Below the pieces are notes generated by a model. That model saw only the letters and a program-made list of their open reading frames with translations. It searched no databases and had not been told where the DNA came from. A DNA stretch of 7,282 bases, taken from the NCBI GenBank assembly GCA_002849045.2, contig NCRO01000133.1, positions 1 through 7,282 of the forward strand, written 5' to 3'. Position 1 is the stretch's first letter; every line of letters starts with the position of its first letter. A program made the translations under genes and the position numbers. Below, piece by piece: positions 1 through 5,099 of the stretch. This DNA is from Candidatus Sediminicultor secundus. Its GTDB lineage: Bacteria; Atribacterota; JS1; SB-45; 34-128.

Positions 1-2
1 AT

Positions 3-104
3 TTTCTTGTTGCTCTGCTCAAAAGGGATAATTATAAAAATATTTGGGATAGTTGGAGCAACCTACTGCTCGTTACCATTCTTTACTTAATTACTGAGCA
101 TTAA
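3..104 (+). CDS. Possible C-terminal end of an unrecognised membrane protein (partial)
   Basis: An open frame runs in from the window edge and ends at TAA 102-104, giving 33 residues. It reads as a basic/aromatic stretch (KRDNYKNIWDSW) followed by a hydrophobic segment (LLLVTILYLI) and a short polar tail, which would fit the last membrane helix of a multi-pass protein. The other two forward frames stop earlier or look less protein-like. I do not recognise the family. With only 33 codons and no upstream sequence this could be chance. Confidence 0.35.
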   Translation, partial: FLVALLKRDNYKNIWDSWSNLLLVTILYLITEH

Positions 105-188
105 CAGCCATCCTTGAAAATATTTCCTCATAATTCACTTCTTTCATTTCCTCATTTACCATTATAAATATTTAAAATTCAAAACTAT

Positions 189-218
189 TTGACATAAATT
201 AATTAAGTAATATATAAT
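189..218 (+). promoter_or_regulatory. Sigma-70-type promoter upstream of the PadR remnant
   Basis: TTGACA (189-194) and TATAAT (213-218) are both perfect consensus hexamers, separated by 18 nt. The -10 box lies at the start of a 17-nt AT-only palindrome (214-230), which could be an operator. The promoter would transcribe the PadR remnant and, with no terminator seen before 487, probably the bactofilin-like gene as well. The sequence around it is very AT-rich, so chance matches are more likely than usual, but two perfect hexamers at near-optimal spacing are hard to dismiss. Confidence 0.6.
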
Positions 219-230
219 AAAATTTATTAT
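214..230. repeat. Perfect AT-only palindrome overlapping the -10 box
   Basis: ATAATAAA (214-221) and TTTATTAT (223-230) are exact reverse complements around one central A. The palindrome overlaps and extends past the TATAAT box, the usual place for a repressor operator. A link to the PadR remnant just downstream is inference. Low sequence complexity weakens the case. Confidence 0.4.
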
Positions 231-277
231 ACAAGTATAATATAATAGCATATACATTCGAAATATAATGGGAGGCG

Positions 278-440
278 ATGCTGTATATCTTTAGGAAATG
301 CTTTGCTGGGCTTACTAAATAATAGACCAATGACCGGCTACGATTTAAAAAAATCCTTGATCACCACATGGGTTTTTTTGGATTGCCCAGATGAGTCAAA
401 TATACTGTCTATAGTGAACAATTAATTTTGAGTAAAAGCA
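278..440 (+). pseudogene. PadR-family transcriptional regulator, N-terminal remnant with frameshifts
   Basis: The frame beginning near 285 encodes SLGNALLGLLNNRPMTGYDL, then KKSL and TTW. This is the start of a PadR winged-helix domain (family pattern: L.NA.LGLL...P.TGYDLKK). The match then continues one frame over, at 379-411, as W-I-A-Q-M-S-Q-I-Y, the PadR 'FW....SQIY' segment, so a frameshift lies in the T7 tract at 373-379. A second break separates the ATG at 278 (after GGAGG 271-275) from the PadR frame; losing one AT unit from a TATATA run would explain it. After SQIY, stops follow and the rest of the gene (wing and C-terminal dimerisation helix) is missing. PadR proteins are small repressors, often placed just upstream of envelope genes they control, as here. 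Confidence 0.75.
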
Positions 441-447
441 ATTGCTT
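436..447. repeat. 12-bp perfect palindrome AAGCAATTGCTT
   Basis: AAGCAATTGCTT reads the same on both strands. It lies 39 nt upstream of the ATG of the bactofilin-like gene, between the PadR remnant and the ribosome binding site. It could be an operator or a small hairpin. Nothing else in the sequence supports a function. Confidence 0.25.
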
Positions 448-486
448 AACAGTTTATCAATTTTTAAAAAGAAAAGGAGGAAAAAA

Positions 487-1728
487 ATGAATTTAAACAG
501 AAAGACCGCATATACAACATATGAAGGGATGGATAATAAACAAAACAGGAAGGAAAGGTATGATATGAATAAAACTACAGCTATCAAAGAGGTAGAGATG
601 TCAAAACATATTCTCAAGGGGTTGATTGTCTCTCTGTTGGCAATATTGCTGATGACCTTCACTGCTGTGTCTGTACTTGCATTTAATGTCCGCAGTGGAG
701 ATAACGTAACTGTTGCCAGTGGAGAGGTAATCGATGGTGACCTTTATATAGGTGGTGGAACAATAATCATTGATGGCACTATTAATGGCGACCTCATTGC
801 TGCTGGCAGGACAATCATGGTCAACGGCACGGTTAATGGCAATATCATAGCTGCTGGCGAAACAGTCGATATCAATGGTGAAGTTACCCACGCCGTTCGG
901 ATAATAGGCGGAACTCTGAATATCAGCGGTACTATCGGAAGAGACTTGCTGGTTGCCGGTGATAAGGTTAGTATAGCCAGTACAGCTGAAATTGGCAGTG
1001 ACCTTCTTTTGGGTGCTGGCACCGCCCGTATTGACGGACTTATTAAGGGCGACATTAATAGCGGTGTTGAACATTTGATTATAGCATCTACGGCAAGTAT
1101 CCAAGGAAAGCTAACCTACATTAGTGAAAACGAAGCTAATATTCAGTCCGGTGCTCAAATCAGGGGCAAGATCACCCACAAGCTACCAGACGTAAAAGAA
1201 AGGCTAATAACCGGCACCCACAGGCTACCCAATGTAGGAGGAAGGCTGGTAACCGGTATAGGGATATGGGGTAAAATCATCGGGTTCTTAATGACTCTCA
1301 TGCTAGGCATAGTCATCGTCCTCCTTGCCCCGAGACGGGTGAAAGCGGTCACTGAGTCAATCCGCACTCGCCCCTGGGCAAGCCTCGGCTGGGGAGCGAT
1401 TATCTTAATTTTTACCCCCATTGCTGCCCTAATAGCTTGTATTACCATTATTGGCTTACCTCTCGGTTTAATTACTTTGGTTCTTTATACCATAGCCATC
1501 TGTCTTACTCAGCTTTTTATCGGCTTATTTATCGGGCAGTTGATTATCGGTTCCTCTAGGGGAGTTGAGAGCAGAGCCGCTTTAGTTGGTGCCCTGGTAT
1601 TAGGTCTGGCTATTCTCAGCATTCTGAGGCTAATCCCTTACTTAGGCGCTGTTATTTGGGTGGCTACCATTCTTTTCGGTTTGGGTGCCATATTAGTCTC
1701 GGGAAGGAAACTACCGGCTGAAGCATAA
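487..1728 (+). CDS. Exported bactofilin-like beta-helix protein with C-terminal membrane domain
   Basis: The 413-residue product has a signal-peptide-like segment at 42-65 (hydrophobic, ending VLA before F66). A repetitive short-strand domain follows at about 70-230, rich in DG, NG and IxG turns with alternating I/V (DGTINGDL, NGTVNGNI, NISGTIGRDL), typical of polymer-forming bactofilin-like right-handed beta-helices. A polar linker (231-258) leads to a membrane domain with about four or five helices between 264 and 404. The architecture suggests an envelope scaffold whose beta-helix lies outside the membrane; the exact role is unknown. ATG 487 was chosen because AAAAGGAGG (472-480) lies 6 nt upstream. 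That leaves about 40 residues before the hydrophobic core, so ATG 565 (after AGGAAGGAAAGG) or ATG 598, which gives a textbook signal peptide, may be the real start. An upstream TTG at 442 is less likely. The PadR remnant just upstream may be its lost regulator. Confidence 0.85.
   Translation: MNLNRKTAYTTYEGMDNKQNRKERYDMNKTTAIKEVEMSKHILKGLIVSLLAILLMTFTAVSVLAFNVRSGDNVTVASGEVIDGDLYIGGGTIIIDGTINGDLIAAGRTIMVNGTVNGNIIAAGETVDINGEVTHAVRIIGGTLNISGTIGRDLLVAGDKVSIASTAEIGSDLLLGAGTARIDGLIKGDINSGVEHLIIASTASIQGKLTYISENEANIQSGAQIRGKITHKLPDVKERLITGTHRLPNVGGRLVTGIGIWGKIIGFLMTLMLGIVIVLLAPRRVKAVTESIRTRPWASLGWGAIILIFTPIAALIACITIIGLPLGLITLVLYTIAICLTQLFIGLFIGQLIIGSSRGVESRAALVGALVLGLAILSILRLIPYLGAVIWVATILFGLGAILVSGRKLPAEA
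1177..1260 (+). repeat. Tandem 14-codon duplication in the linker of the bactofilin-like protein
   Basis: Two adjacent 42-nt units, 1177-1218 and 1219-1260, encode HKLPDVKERLITGT and HRLPNVGGRLVTGI. Nine of 14 residues are identical and most others are conservative. The unit lies between the beta-helix and the first membrane helix, so it lengthens the linker. It looks like a tandem duplication that has since diverged. Confidence 0.7.
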
Positions 1729-1761
1729 AATATATCTTGAGTCCAGAGGCAACTAGCTCAA

Positions 1762-1833
1762 ATGACTGAAATTATTTTGGTAAGACAGGGAGAAACTGGA
1801 AGGAAGGTGACCGAGATATTTTCGATTTTTTAA
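1762..1833 (+). pseudogene. Histidine phosphatase (phosphoglycerate-mutase superfamily) N-terminal remnant
   Basis: ATG 1762 opens a 23-residue frame, MTEIILVRQGETGRKVTEIF and three more residues, then TAA. The start matches the first strand and catalytic loop of the histidine phosphatase superfamily (xxIILVRHGETxxN). The catalytic histidine of the RHG motif is replaced by glutamine (CAG; one base from CAT or CAC). The conserved W-N after GET is also lost, and the frame stops where about 180 more residues should follow. No good ribosome binding site precedes it. I read this as a decayed gene start lying between the bactofilin-like and dehydrogenase genes. Confidence 0.65.
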
Positions 1834-1890
1834 CTTTGCATCCGTTTTATGATATATTTTTACAATTAGTCAAAATTAGGAGGAATATTT

Positions 1891-2880
1891 ATGAAAGCGA
1901 TTGTATATACAAAATACGGACCACCGGAGGTTCTTCAGCTCAAAGAGGTTGAAAAACCTATCCCTAAGGACGATGAAGTCTTGATAAAAGTTCATGCCGC
2001 GTCCGTAGGTGCATGGGACTGGCATGGCCTGAGAGCTGACCCGTTCTTGGTCCGCCTAATGGGCGGGGGGTTTCTCAAACCAAAAAACACGATACTCGGA
2101 TCTGAAATAGCGGGGCGGATTGAAGCGGTTGGCAGAAAGGTAAAGCAGTTTCAGCCAGGTGATGAGGTATTCGGGGACATATCCGAGTGTGGTCTGGGCG
2201 GTTTTGCCGAGTATGTATGTGCTCGTGAAAATGCATTGGTGTTGAAACCGGCCAGTACGACATTCGAGGAAGCAGCGGCCGTACCTGTAGCGGCAGTCAC
2301 CGCCCTGCAGGGTCTTCGCGATAAGGGACAGATTCAGCCAGGACAAAAGGTCTTGATTAATGGTGCGTCTGGTGGTGTGGGTACCTTTGCGGTGCAGATT
2401 GCCAAATCGTTCGGGGCTGAAGTCACTGGCGTGTGCAGCACGAGGAATTTGGAAATGGCGCGCTCCATTGGTGCAGACCAGGTTATTGATTACACTCAAG
2501 AAGATTTCACCAAAAGTGGGCAGCGTTATGACCTGATTCTTGCGGTTAACGGATATCATCCGATTTTCGATTATAAGCGTGCATTAAGTCCCAAGGGAAA
2601 TTATGTCGTGGCCGGAGGTTCCATGGCTCAAATGTTCCAAGCCATGCTCCTGGGACCATGGATTTCAATGACCGGGAGTAAGAAAATGGGTGCCCTGATG
2701 GCGAAAGCAAACAAAAAGGATTTGGTTTTTTTGAAAGAGCTTCTTGAAGCCGGCAAGGTCGTACCTGTTATAGATAGACGTTACCCCTTAAGTGAGGTTG
2801 CTGAAGCTATCCGGTATCTTGAAGAAGGACACGCCCGAGGAAAAGTAGTCATAACTGTGGGACATAATAAAAAAATCTAA
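1891..2880 (+). CDS. NAD(P)-dependent zinc-free alcohol dehydrogenase / quinone oxidoreductase-type MDR protein
   Basis: The 329-residue product is full length for the medium-chain dehydrogenase/reductase (MDR) superfamily. The N-terminal GroES-like domain starts MKAIVYTKYGPPEVLQLKEV and carries the LGSEIAGRIEAVG (69-81) and PGDEVFGD (89-96) signatures. The Rossmann domain has the nucleotide loop NGASGGVGTFAVQIAK (157-172) and a following S-T-R (183-185) region, which suggests NADPH over NADH. The cysteines and histidines that bind catalytic and structural zinc in classical alcohol dehydrogenases are absent, so it belongs with the zinc-independent quinone-oxidoreductase-like MDRs. It probably reduces an activated C=C or C=O bond; the substrate cannot be told. 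AGGAGG (1878-1883), 7 nt before ATG, fixes the start. Base composition is clearly richer in GC than the flanking spacers. No partner gene is obvious. Confidence 0.92.
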   Translation: MKAIVYTKYGPPEVLQLKEVEKPIPKDDEVLIKVHAASVGAWDWHGLRADPFLVRLMGGGFLKPKNTILGSEIAGRIEAVGRKVKQFQPGDEVFGDISECGLGGFAEYVCARENALVLKPASTTFEEAAAVPVAAVTALQGLRDKGQIQPGQKVLINGASGGVGTFAVQIAKSFGAEVTGVCSTRNLEMARSIGADQVIDYTQEDFTKSGQRYDLILAVNGYHPIFDYKRALSPKGNYVVAGGSMAQMFQAMLLGPWISMTGSKKMGALMAKANKKDLVFLKELLEAGKVVPVIDRRYPLSEVAEAIRYLEEGHARGKVVITVGHNKKI

Positions 2881-2920
2881 TAAGGTAACTAAACAGTACA
2901 ATTTAAATAATAAAAAGAAA

Positions 2921-2936
2921 AAAGGAGAAAAAAAAG
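2921..2936 (+). promoter_or_regulatory. Shine-Dalgarno site facing an ATG-less start (AAG) of the DUF4386-like gene
   Basis: AAAGGAG (2921-2927) is followed by A8 and G. The position 7 nt downstream reads A-G (2935-2936), then AAT TCA GAT in frame with the gene. Inserting one T would give ATG and the protein start MNSDKFTPRLLGMMF, which matches how DUF4386 proteins usually begin. As written, no start codon is usable at this site. Confidence 0.6.
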
Positions 2937-2969
2937 AATTCAGATAAATTTACTCCAAGACTTTTAGGT

Positions 2970-3626
2970 ATGATGTTTGTTATTGTAGCAGTTGCAAGCC
3001 TACTCGGTGGATTATTATTAAGTTCATTATCTTACACGCATATAGGCCCACCTGATAATATATCTGAAACCATGATTAAGATTTCAGATAATCCAACAAC
3101 GATGCAGATGAGCATCGTAGTTGAGCTCATTACAGCCATTGGAATTGTACTCTTAGCTGTATTGCTTTATACTACCCTAAAAAAACAAAATAAAATAATT
3201 GCTCTTTGGGCCTTTGGATTATGGATAGGTGAAGCAATAATTCTTGCTGTCAGGGAAATAAGCGCTTCCTCTCTCTTAAAGGTAAGTCAAGAATTTGTAA
3301 AGGCTGGAGCTCCGGATTCCTCGAATTTCCAAGCTTTTGGCAGTTTATTTTATGAATCAGCGCAAATTGGTTATGCCGTTCTTATGGTTTTTTATTGTTT
3401 AGGAGGTATACTGTTTTACTACTTATTCCTAAAATCAAAATATGTTCCAATAGTGTTATCCCTTTGTGGCATCATAGTAGCTTCTCTGGGATTTATTGGA
3501 ACCTTGATTGGATTATTTGATTATGATGTTCCAATGTACGTATTCCTTCCAATTTTGCCGTTTGAATTAGCAATCGGAGTATGGCTGATGGTTAAAGGCA
3601 TAAGGGATGGTTCAGAAATAAAGTAA
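2970..3626 (+). CDS. DUF4386-like multi-pass membrane protein, natural start codon apparently lost
   Basis: From ATG 2970 the product is 218 residues with about six hydrophobic segments (2-20, 46-68, 76-95, 131-153, 158-182, 188-208). It carries SQEFVKAGAPDSSNFQ (106-121), a stretch I recognise as typical of DUF4386 proteins. These are integral membrane proteins of unknown function. The reading frame extends 12 codons upstream without a stop (NSDKFTPRLLG before MM), giving a normal-looking family N-terminus and completing the first helix. That upstream start would be at about 2934-2936, ideally placed after AAAGGAG, but the codon there is AAG. ATG 2970/2973 has no ribosome binding site of its own. 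Either the gene is poorly expressed, it is a recent pseudogene, or a T is missing from the sequence. The body is otherwise intact. Confidence 0.75.
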   Translation: MMFVIVAVASLLGGLLLSSLSYTHIGPPDNISETMIKISDNPTTMQMSIVVELITAIGIVLLAVLLYTTLKKQNKIIALWAFGLWIGEAIILAVREISASSLLKVSQEFVKAGAPDSSNFQAFGSLFYESAQIGYAVLMVFYCLGGILFYYLFLKSKYVPIVLSLCGIIVASLGFIGTLIGLFDYDVPMYVFLPILPFELAIGVWLMVKGIRDGSEIK

Positions 3627-3667
3627 CACTTGGCATCAGCAAGATCAAAGCGTGAAAAAATCATTCA

Positions 3668-3773
3668 GGAGAAAAAAAAGAACACCAAATCAATATCCAG
3701 AATATGTGGAGTCTTCTATATTGCGACAGTTTTAGCCTTTCTGATAAGTAACCTGATTTTGAAGAACAAATAA
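3668..3773 (+). pseudogene. N-terminal remnant of a second DUF4386-like gene
   Basis: GGAG (3668-3671), A8 and G are followed by codons NTKSISRICGVFYIATVLAF and then LISNLILKNK and TAA (3771-3773). The pattern (N.K...RI.GVFYI.TVL) matches the start and first helix of DUF4386 proteins, like the complete gene upstream, after which everything is lost. The 15-mer GGAGAAAAAAAAGAA is identical here and at 2924-2938 before the intact copy. In both, a T would be needed between the last A and G to make ATG. An upstream extension in the same frame (from TTG 3630) exists but has no ribosome binding site and looks like leader sequence. A real small single-TM protein is the alternative. Confidence 0.55.
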
Positions 3774-3789
3774 AAGGGGAAATAAAAAG

Positions 3790-3831
3790 AAGGATTTTTA
3801 AGATTAAGGGTCGAATAAGTACAAAATCCTT
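3790..3831. repeat. 9-bp inverted repeat AAGGATTTT / AAAATCCTT
   Basis: AAGGATTTT (3790-3798) and AAAATCCTT (3823-3831) are exact reverse complements separated by 24 nt. The left arm belongs to an 18-nt sequence, AAAAGARGGATTTTTAAG, found again at about 4775-4792 with one difference. A further short hairpin, CTTTCCC / GGGAAAG, follows at 3843-3863. No clear T-tract follows either, so neither is a convincing terminator. Confidence 0.35.
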
Positions 3832-3894
3832 AGTATTTATTACTTTCCCTTAAAAGGGGAAAGAGGGGGAAAAGAAAAAATTTAAGTTTTAGAT

Positions 3895-4015
3895 AAGGAG
3901 GTGTGGTTAGAAGAAACATTTCTTATTCTTTTCCAAATATTAAAGCATCATGCATAAGGAAAAAAATGTTGCCTACATTATTGCCTGGATTATAATTCCT
4001 AAAAATCCTAATTAA
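3895..4015 (+). pseudogene. PspC-domain gene remnant with internal deletion
   Basis: The 3' part (3968-4015) encodes VAYIIAWIIIPKNPN and TAA. This matches residues 47-61 (VAVYIIAWIIIPKNP) of the intact PspC protein at 6413-6721, with long identical DNA runs (ATTATTGCCTGGATTATAAT). The 5' part has AAGGAGG (3895-3901) and then GAAGAAAC, resembling the intact gene's ribosome site and its ATGAAGAAGAAAC start. The roughly 120 bases coding for the conserved PspC helix and GVCGG motif are missing between them. It is therefore a paralogous copy with the middle deleted. The copy ends right after the membrane helix, without the basic tail of the intact gene. Confidence 0.75.
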
Positions 4016-4022
4016 TAAAATT

Positions 4023-4050
4023 AATAAATAAGGACACATCCCATTTTCTT
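4023..4050. repeat. REP-like repeat, GACACATCCC family, copy 1
   Basis: The last 18 nt, GACACATCCCATTTTCTT (4033-4050), are identical to 6869-6886, and the AATAAATA leader is shared apart from one extra base. It lies 8 nt after the stop of the PspC remnant. AT-flanked elements with a GGGATGTGTC core on the other strand resemble REP sequences associated with IS200-like (RAYT) transposases; that link is from memory of the motif, not from a search. Confidence 0.6.
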
Positions 4051-4093
4051 GGTTAATAAATAGGAACTACTAGCTGGATAGGATATTATTAAG

Positions 4094-4114
4094 CCTGACC
4101 CCGGGTCTTCCCGG
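4094..4114 (-). repeat. REP-like GGGGTCAGG core with adjacent hairpin
   Basis: On the minus strand this reads a hairpin (CCGGG-AAGA-CCCGG) running into GGGGTCAGG. The GGGTCAGG octamer recurs on the plus strand at 4709-4716, so the two form an inverted pair around the HapK-like gene. Confidence 0.45.
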
Positions 4115-4229
4115 ATATTATGCTATTTTAGCAGGATAAACGCAGTATTGTGTCTATCTGTAGTTAGAAACAATGGGCCCTACATATAAATGCTAATCAT
4201 GCAGAATCAATTAAAAAGGAGGTACCGAT

Positions 4230-4568
4230 ATGGCAACTATTTTTGCTGTATACAATTTGAAAGAGAACCAAAGAACTGAGGAATTCGATAACTATCTCAT
4301 CAAAACGAAAATCCCAGGGATTAGGGGTGCACCTTGGTGCACAGACTTTAAAACCTGGAAGATAGACAAAGTTTTTGGCCCTGCCGTTTCTGAACCAGAG
4401 GGAGAATTACCTGCAGAACCTCCCTACCTTTATGTGGCCAAGATTGAGGTGTCTGATTTGGATGCGATGGTTAGTTTTCTCGGGACTGATGTAGGCAAGG
4501 AATTTGTCAAGTCCTGGAGTGTGTATATCGATCCAACAGCGATCTTTACCATGGGGCATGAAGTATAG
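4230..4568 (+). CDS. HapK/REDY-like small dimeric alpha-beta barrel protein
   Basis: The 112-residue product starts at ATG 4230, 7 nt after AAAAAGGAGG (4213-4222). It begins with a beta strand (ATIFAVYNLKEN), has an IPGIRG turn (29-34), a second strand (TWKIDKVFGP), then PPYLYVAKIEVSDLDAMVSF and a final TAIFTMGHEV. This order, especially 'PPY.Y...IEV.DLDA' near residue 64 and the closing strand, fits the REDY-like HapK family, which has a dimeric alpha-beta barrel (ferredoxin-like) fold. HapK itself is named from prodigiosin biosynthesis, but most relatives have no known role and no such pathway is visible here. The gene stands alone, with no close partner on either side, and is bracketed by REP-like GGGTCAGG sequences. 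Confidence 0.65.
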   Translation: MATIFAVYNLKENQRTEEFDNYLIKTKIPGIRGAPWCTDFKTWKIDKVFGPAVSEPEGELPAEPPYLYVAKIEVSDLDAMVSFLGTDVGKEFVKSWSVYIDPTAIFTMGHEV

Positions 4569-4913
4569 CAATATATTCAAAAGTTGTTAACAAGAAAAGG
4601 GCCGCACTGCTTCTAACACGGAATATCAGCTGCTGCACTCAATGCCCTAATTATGCTTGAGCACTGCATGTATTCCGATTATGTTAAGTATCATTTCAGC
4701 AAGAAAAAGGGTCAGGTCTGCACATTTGACATAATTTTTTCTTGAATTAAGATTTTAGTTCCTTATTTTTAGTAAAAAGAGGGATTTTTAAGGTATATGT
4801 AGTATTATAAATATGGAAAGATTTGAAATATTTAGTCTTAAAAGTGCTAAACGATACTAAGAAATATCCGCAGTACTACAGATATTATGTTATTTTAATA
4901 AGAGGTGAAAAAG
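4569..4913. other. 345-nt spacer with imperfect hairpin and REP-like sequence
   Basis: No gene of usual size is supported. At 4620-4676 an imperfect inverted repeat has outer arms GGAATA (4620-4625) / TATTCC (4671-4676) and inner arms CTCAA (4638-4642) / TTGAG (4657-4661). It lies about 50 nt after the HapK-like stop and may be a structured 3' end, though no T-tract follows. A REP-like GGGTCAGG sequence follows (4709-4731), then a weak hairpin CCTTATTTTT / AAAAAGAGG (4761-4782). A possible promoter, TTGACA (4726-4731) and TAAGAT (4748-4753) with 16-nt spacing, could serve the small gene at 4914. Confidence 0.45.
4709..4731 (+). repeat. REP-like element GGGTCAGGTCTGCACATTTG
   Basis: GGGTCAGGTCTGCACATTTG followed by ACA resembles widespread REP-type sequences ending TTTGACA that I recall from many anaerobic genomes. 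The GGGTCAGG core recurs inverted at 4094-4102. No transposase gene lies in the window. Confidence 0.5.
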
Positions 4914-5060
4914 ATGGAAAACTTGTTTTTATTGTTGGGATGGGGTTCACCCATTGGCATTGGCATTTTCCTTTTGTGTTTGGGTGGCATGATCTATCTG
5001 CTCTCTAAAGCTGATGCAGAAAGCAAGCGTACTCGCCGGGAACAAAAAGAGAAGAAATAA
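4914..5060 (+). CDS. 48-residue single-pass membrane protein, unknown function
   Basis: ATG 4914 follows AGAGGTG (4901-4907) at 6 nt and runs to TAA 5058-5060. The protein begins MENLFLLLGWGSP, has one hydrophobic helix (about 13-31, rich in G, I and L with a G-G pair), and ends in a highly charged tail (SKADAESKRTRREQKEKK). The layout suggests a helix anchored in the membrane with a basic cytoplasmic tail. The N-terminal WGSP.G.GIF and later L.KAD pattern looks like a conserved small-protein family, but I cannot name it. A longer overlapping frame from TTG 4823 is less likely: it has no ribosome site and odd HWHWH-type content. The stop is 146 nt upstream of the cysteine-synthase-like gene, with a REP-like hairpin between them. 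Confidence 0.7.
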   Translation: MENLFLLLGWGSPIGIGIFLLCLGGMIYLLSKADAESKRTRREQKEKK

Positions 5061-5062
5061 AA

Positions 5063-5084
5063 AATAGTGACAGGTGTCCCTATT
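5063..5084. repeat. Imperfect palindrome AATAGTGACAGG / TGTCCCTATT
   Basis: The arms AATAG-T-GACA (5063-5072) and TGTC-C-CTATT (5075-5084) pair at 9 of 10 positions around GG. The motif resembles the 'AATAGGGACA..TGTCCCTATT' type of REP sequence and is related to the GACACATCCC copies elsewhere in the window. It starts 3 nt after the stop of the 48-aa gene and could also act as a 3' stabilising hairpin. Confidence 0.5.
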
Positions 5085-5099
5085 AAATTTAAGGTTTAT

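Larger units (their letters stand above)
4016..4229. other. Non-coding spacer before the HapK-like gene
   Basis: No gene is visible. The spacer holds a GACACATCCC repeat copy (4023-4050), a minus-strand GGGGTCAGG core (4094-4102) running into the small hairpin CCGGG-TCTT-CCCGG (4101-4114), and a direct repeat GGATATTAT (4081-4089 and 4113-4121) around that hairpin. No convincing promoter hexamers for the downstream gene were found. Confidence 0.5.

Noticed and set aside
91..162. Minus-strand 23-codon ORF starting MVNEEMKEVNYEE
   Set aside because: No ribosome site and too short; it also overlaps the possible plus-strand gene end at 104.
396..662. Minus-strand 88-aa hydrophobic ORF
   Set aside because: It is antisense to the start of the bactofilin-like gene and its ribosome sites; its F/L-rich content comes from A-rich DNA read backwards.
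601..1104. Minus-strand ORFs (601-1104 and 744-1055) opposite the beta-helix region
   Set aside because: The regular I/V/G repeat on the plus strand keeps the opposite frames open; the translations have no domain-like features.
2056..2559. Minus-strand 167-aa ORF inside the dehydrogenase
   Set aside because: The plus-strand MDR protein is unmistakable over the whole length; the antisense frame is a shadow.
3843..3863. Hairpin CTTTCCC / GGGAAAG as a terminator
   Set aside because: No T-tract follows on either strand; A-rich sequence follows on the plus strand.
4816..4913. T-box or other riboswitch before the 48-aa or cysteine-synthase-like gene
   Set aside because: No T-box antiterminator consensus or recognised riboswitch core was found between 4750 and 5206.
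4823..5008. 61-aa plus-strand ORF from a TTG start
   Set aside because: No ribosome site and an unusual HWHWHFPF stretch; it overlaps the better-supported 48-aa gene in another frame.
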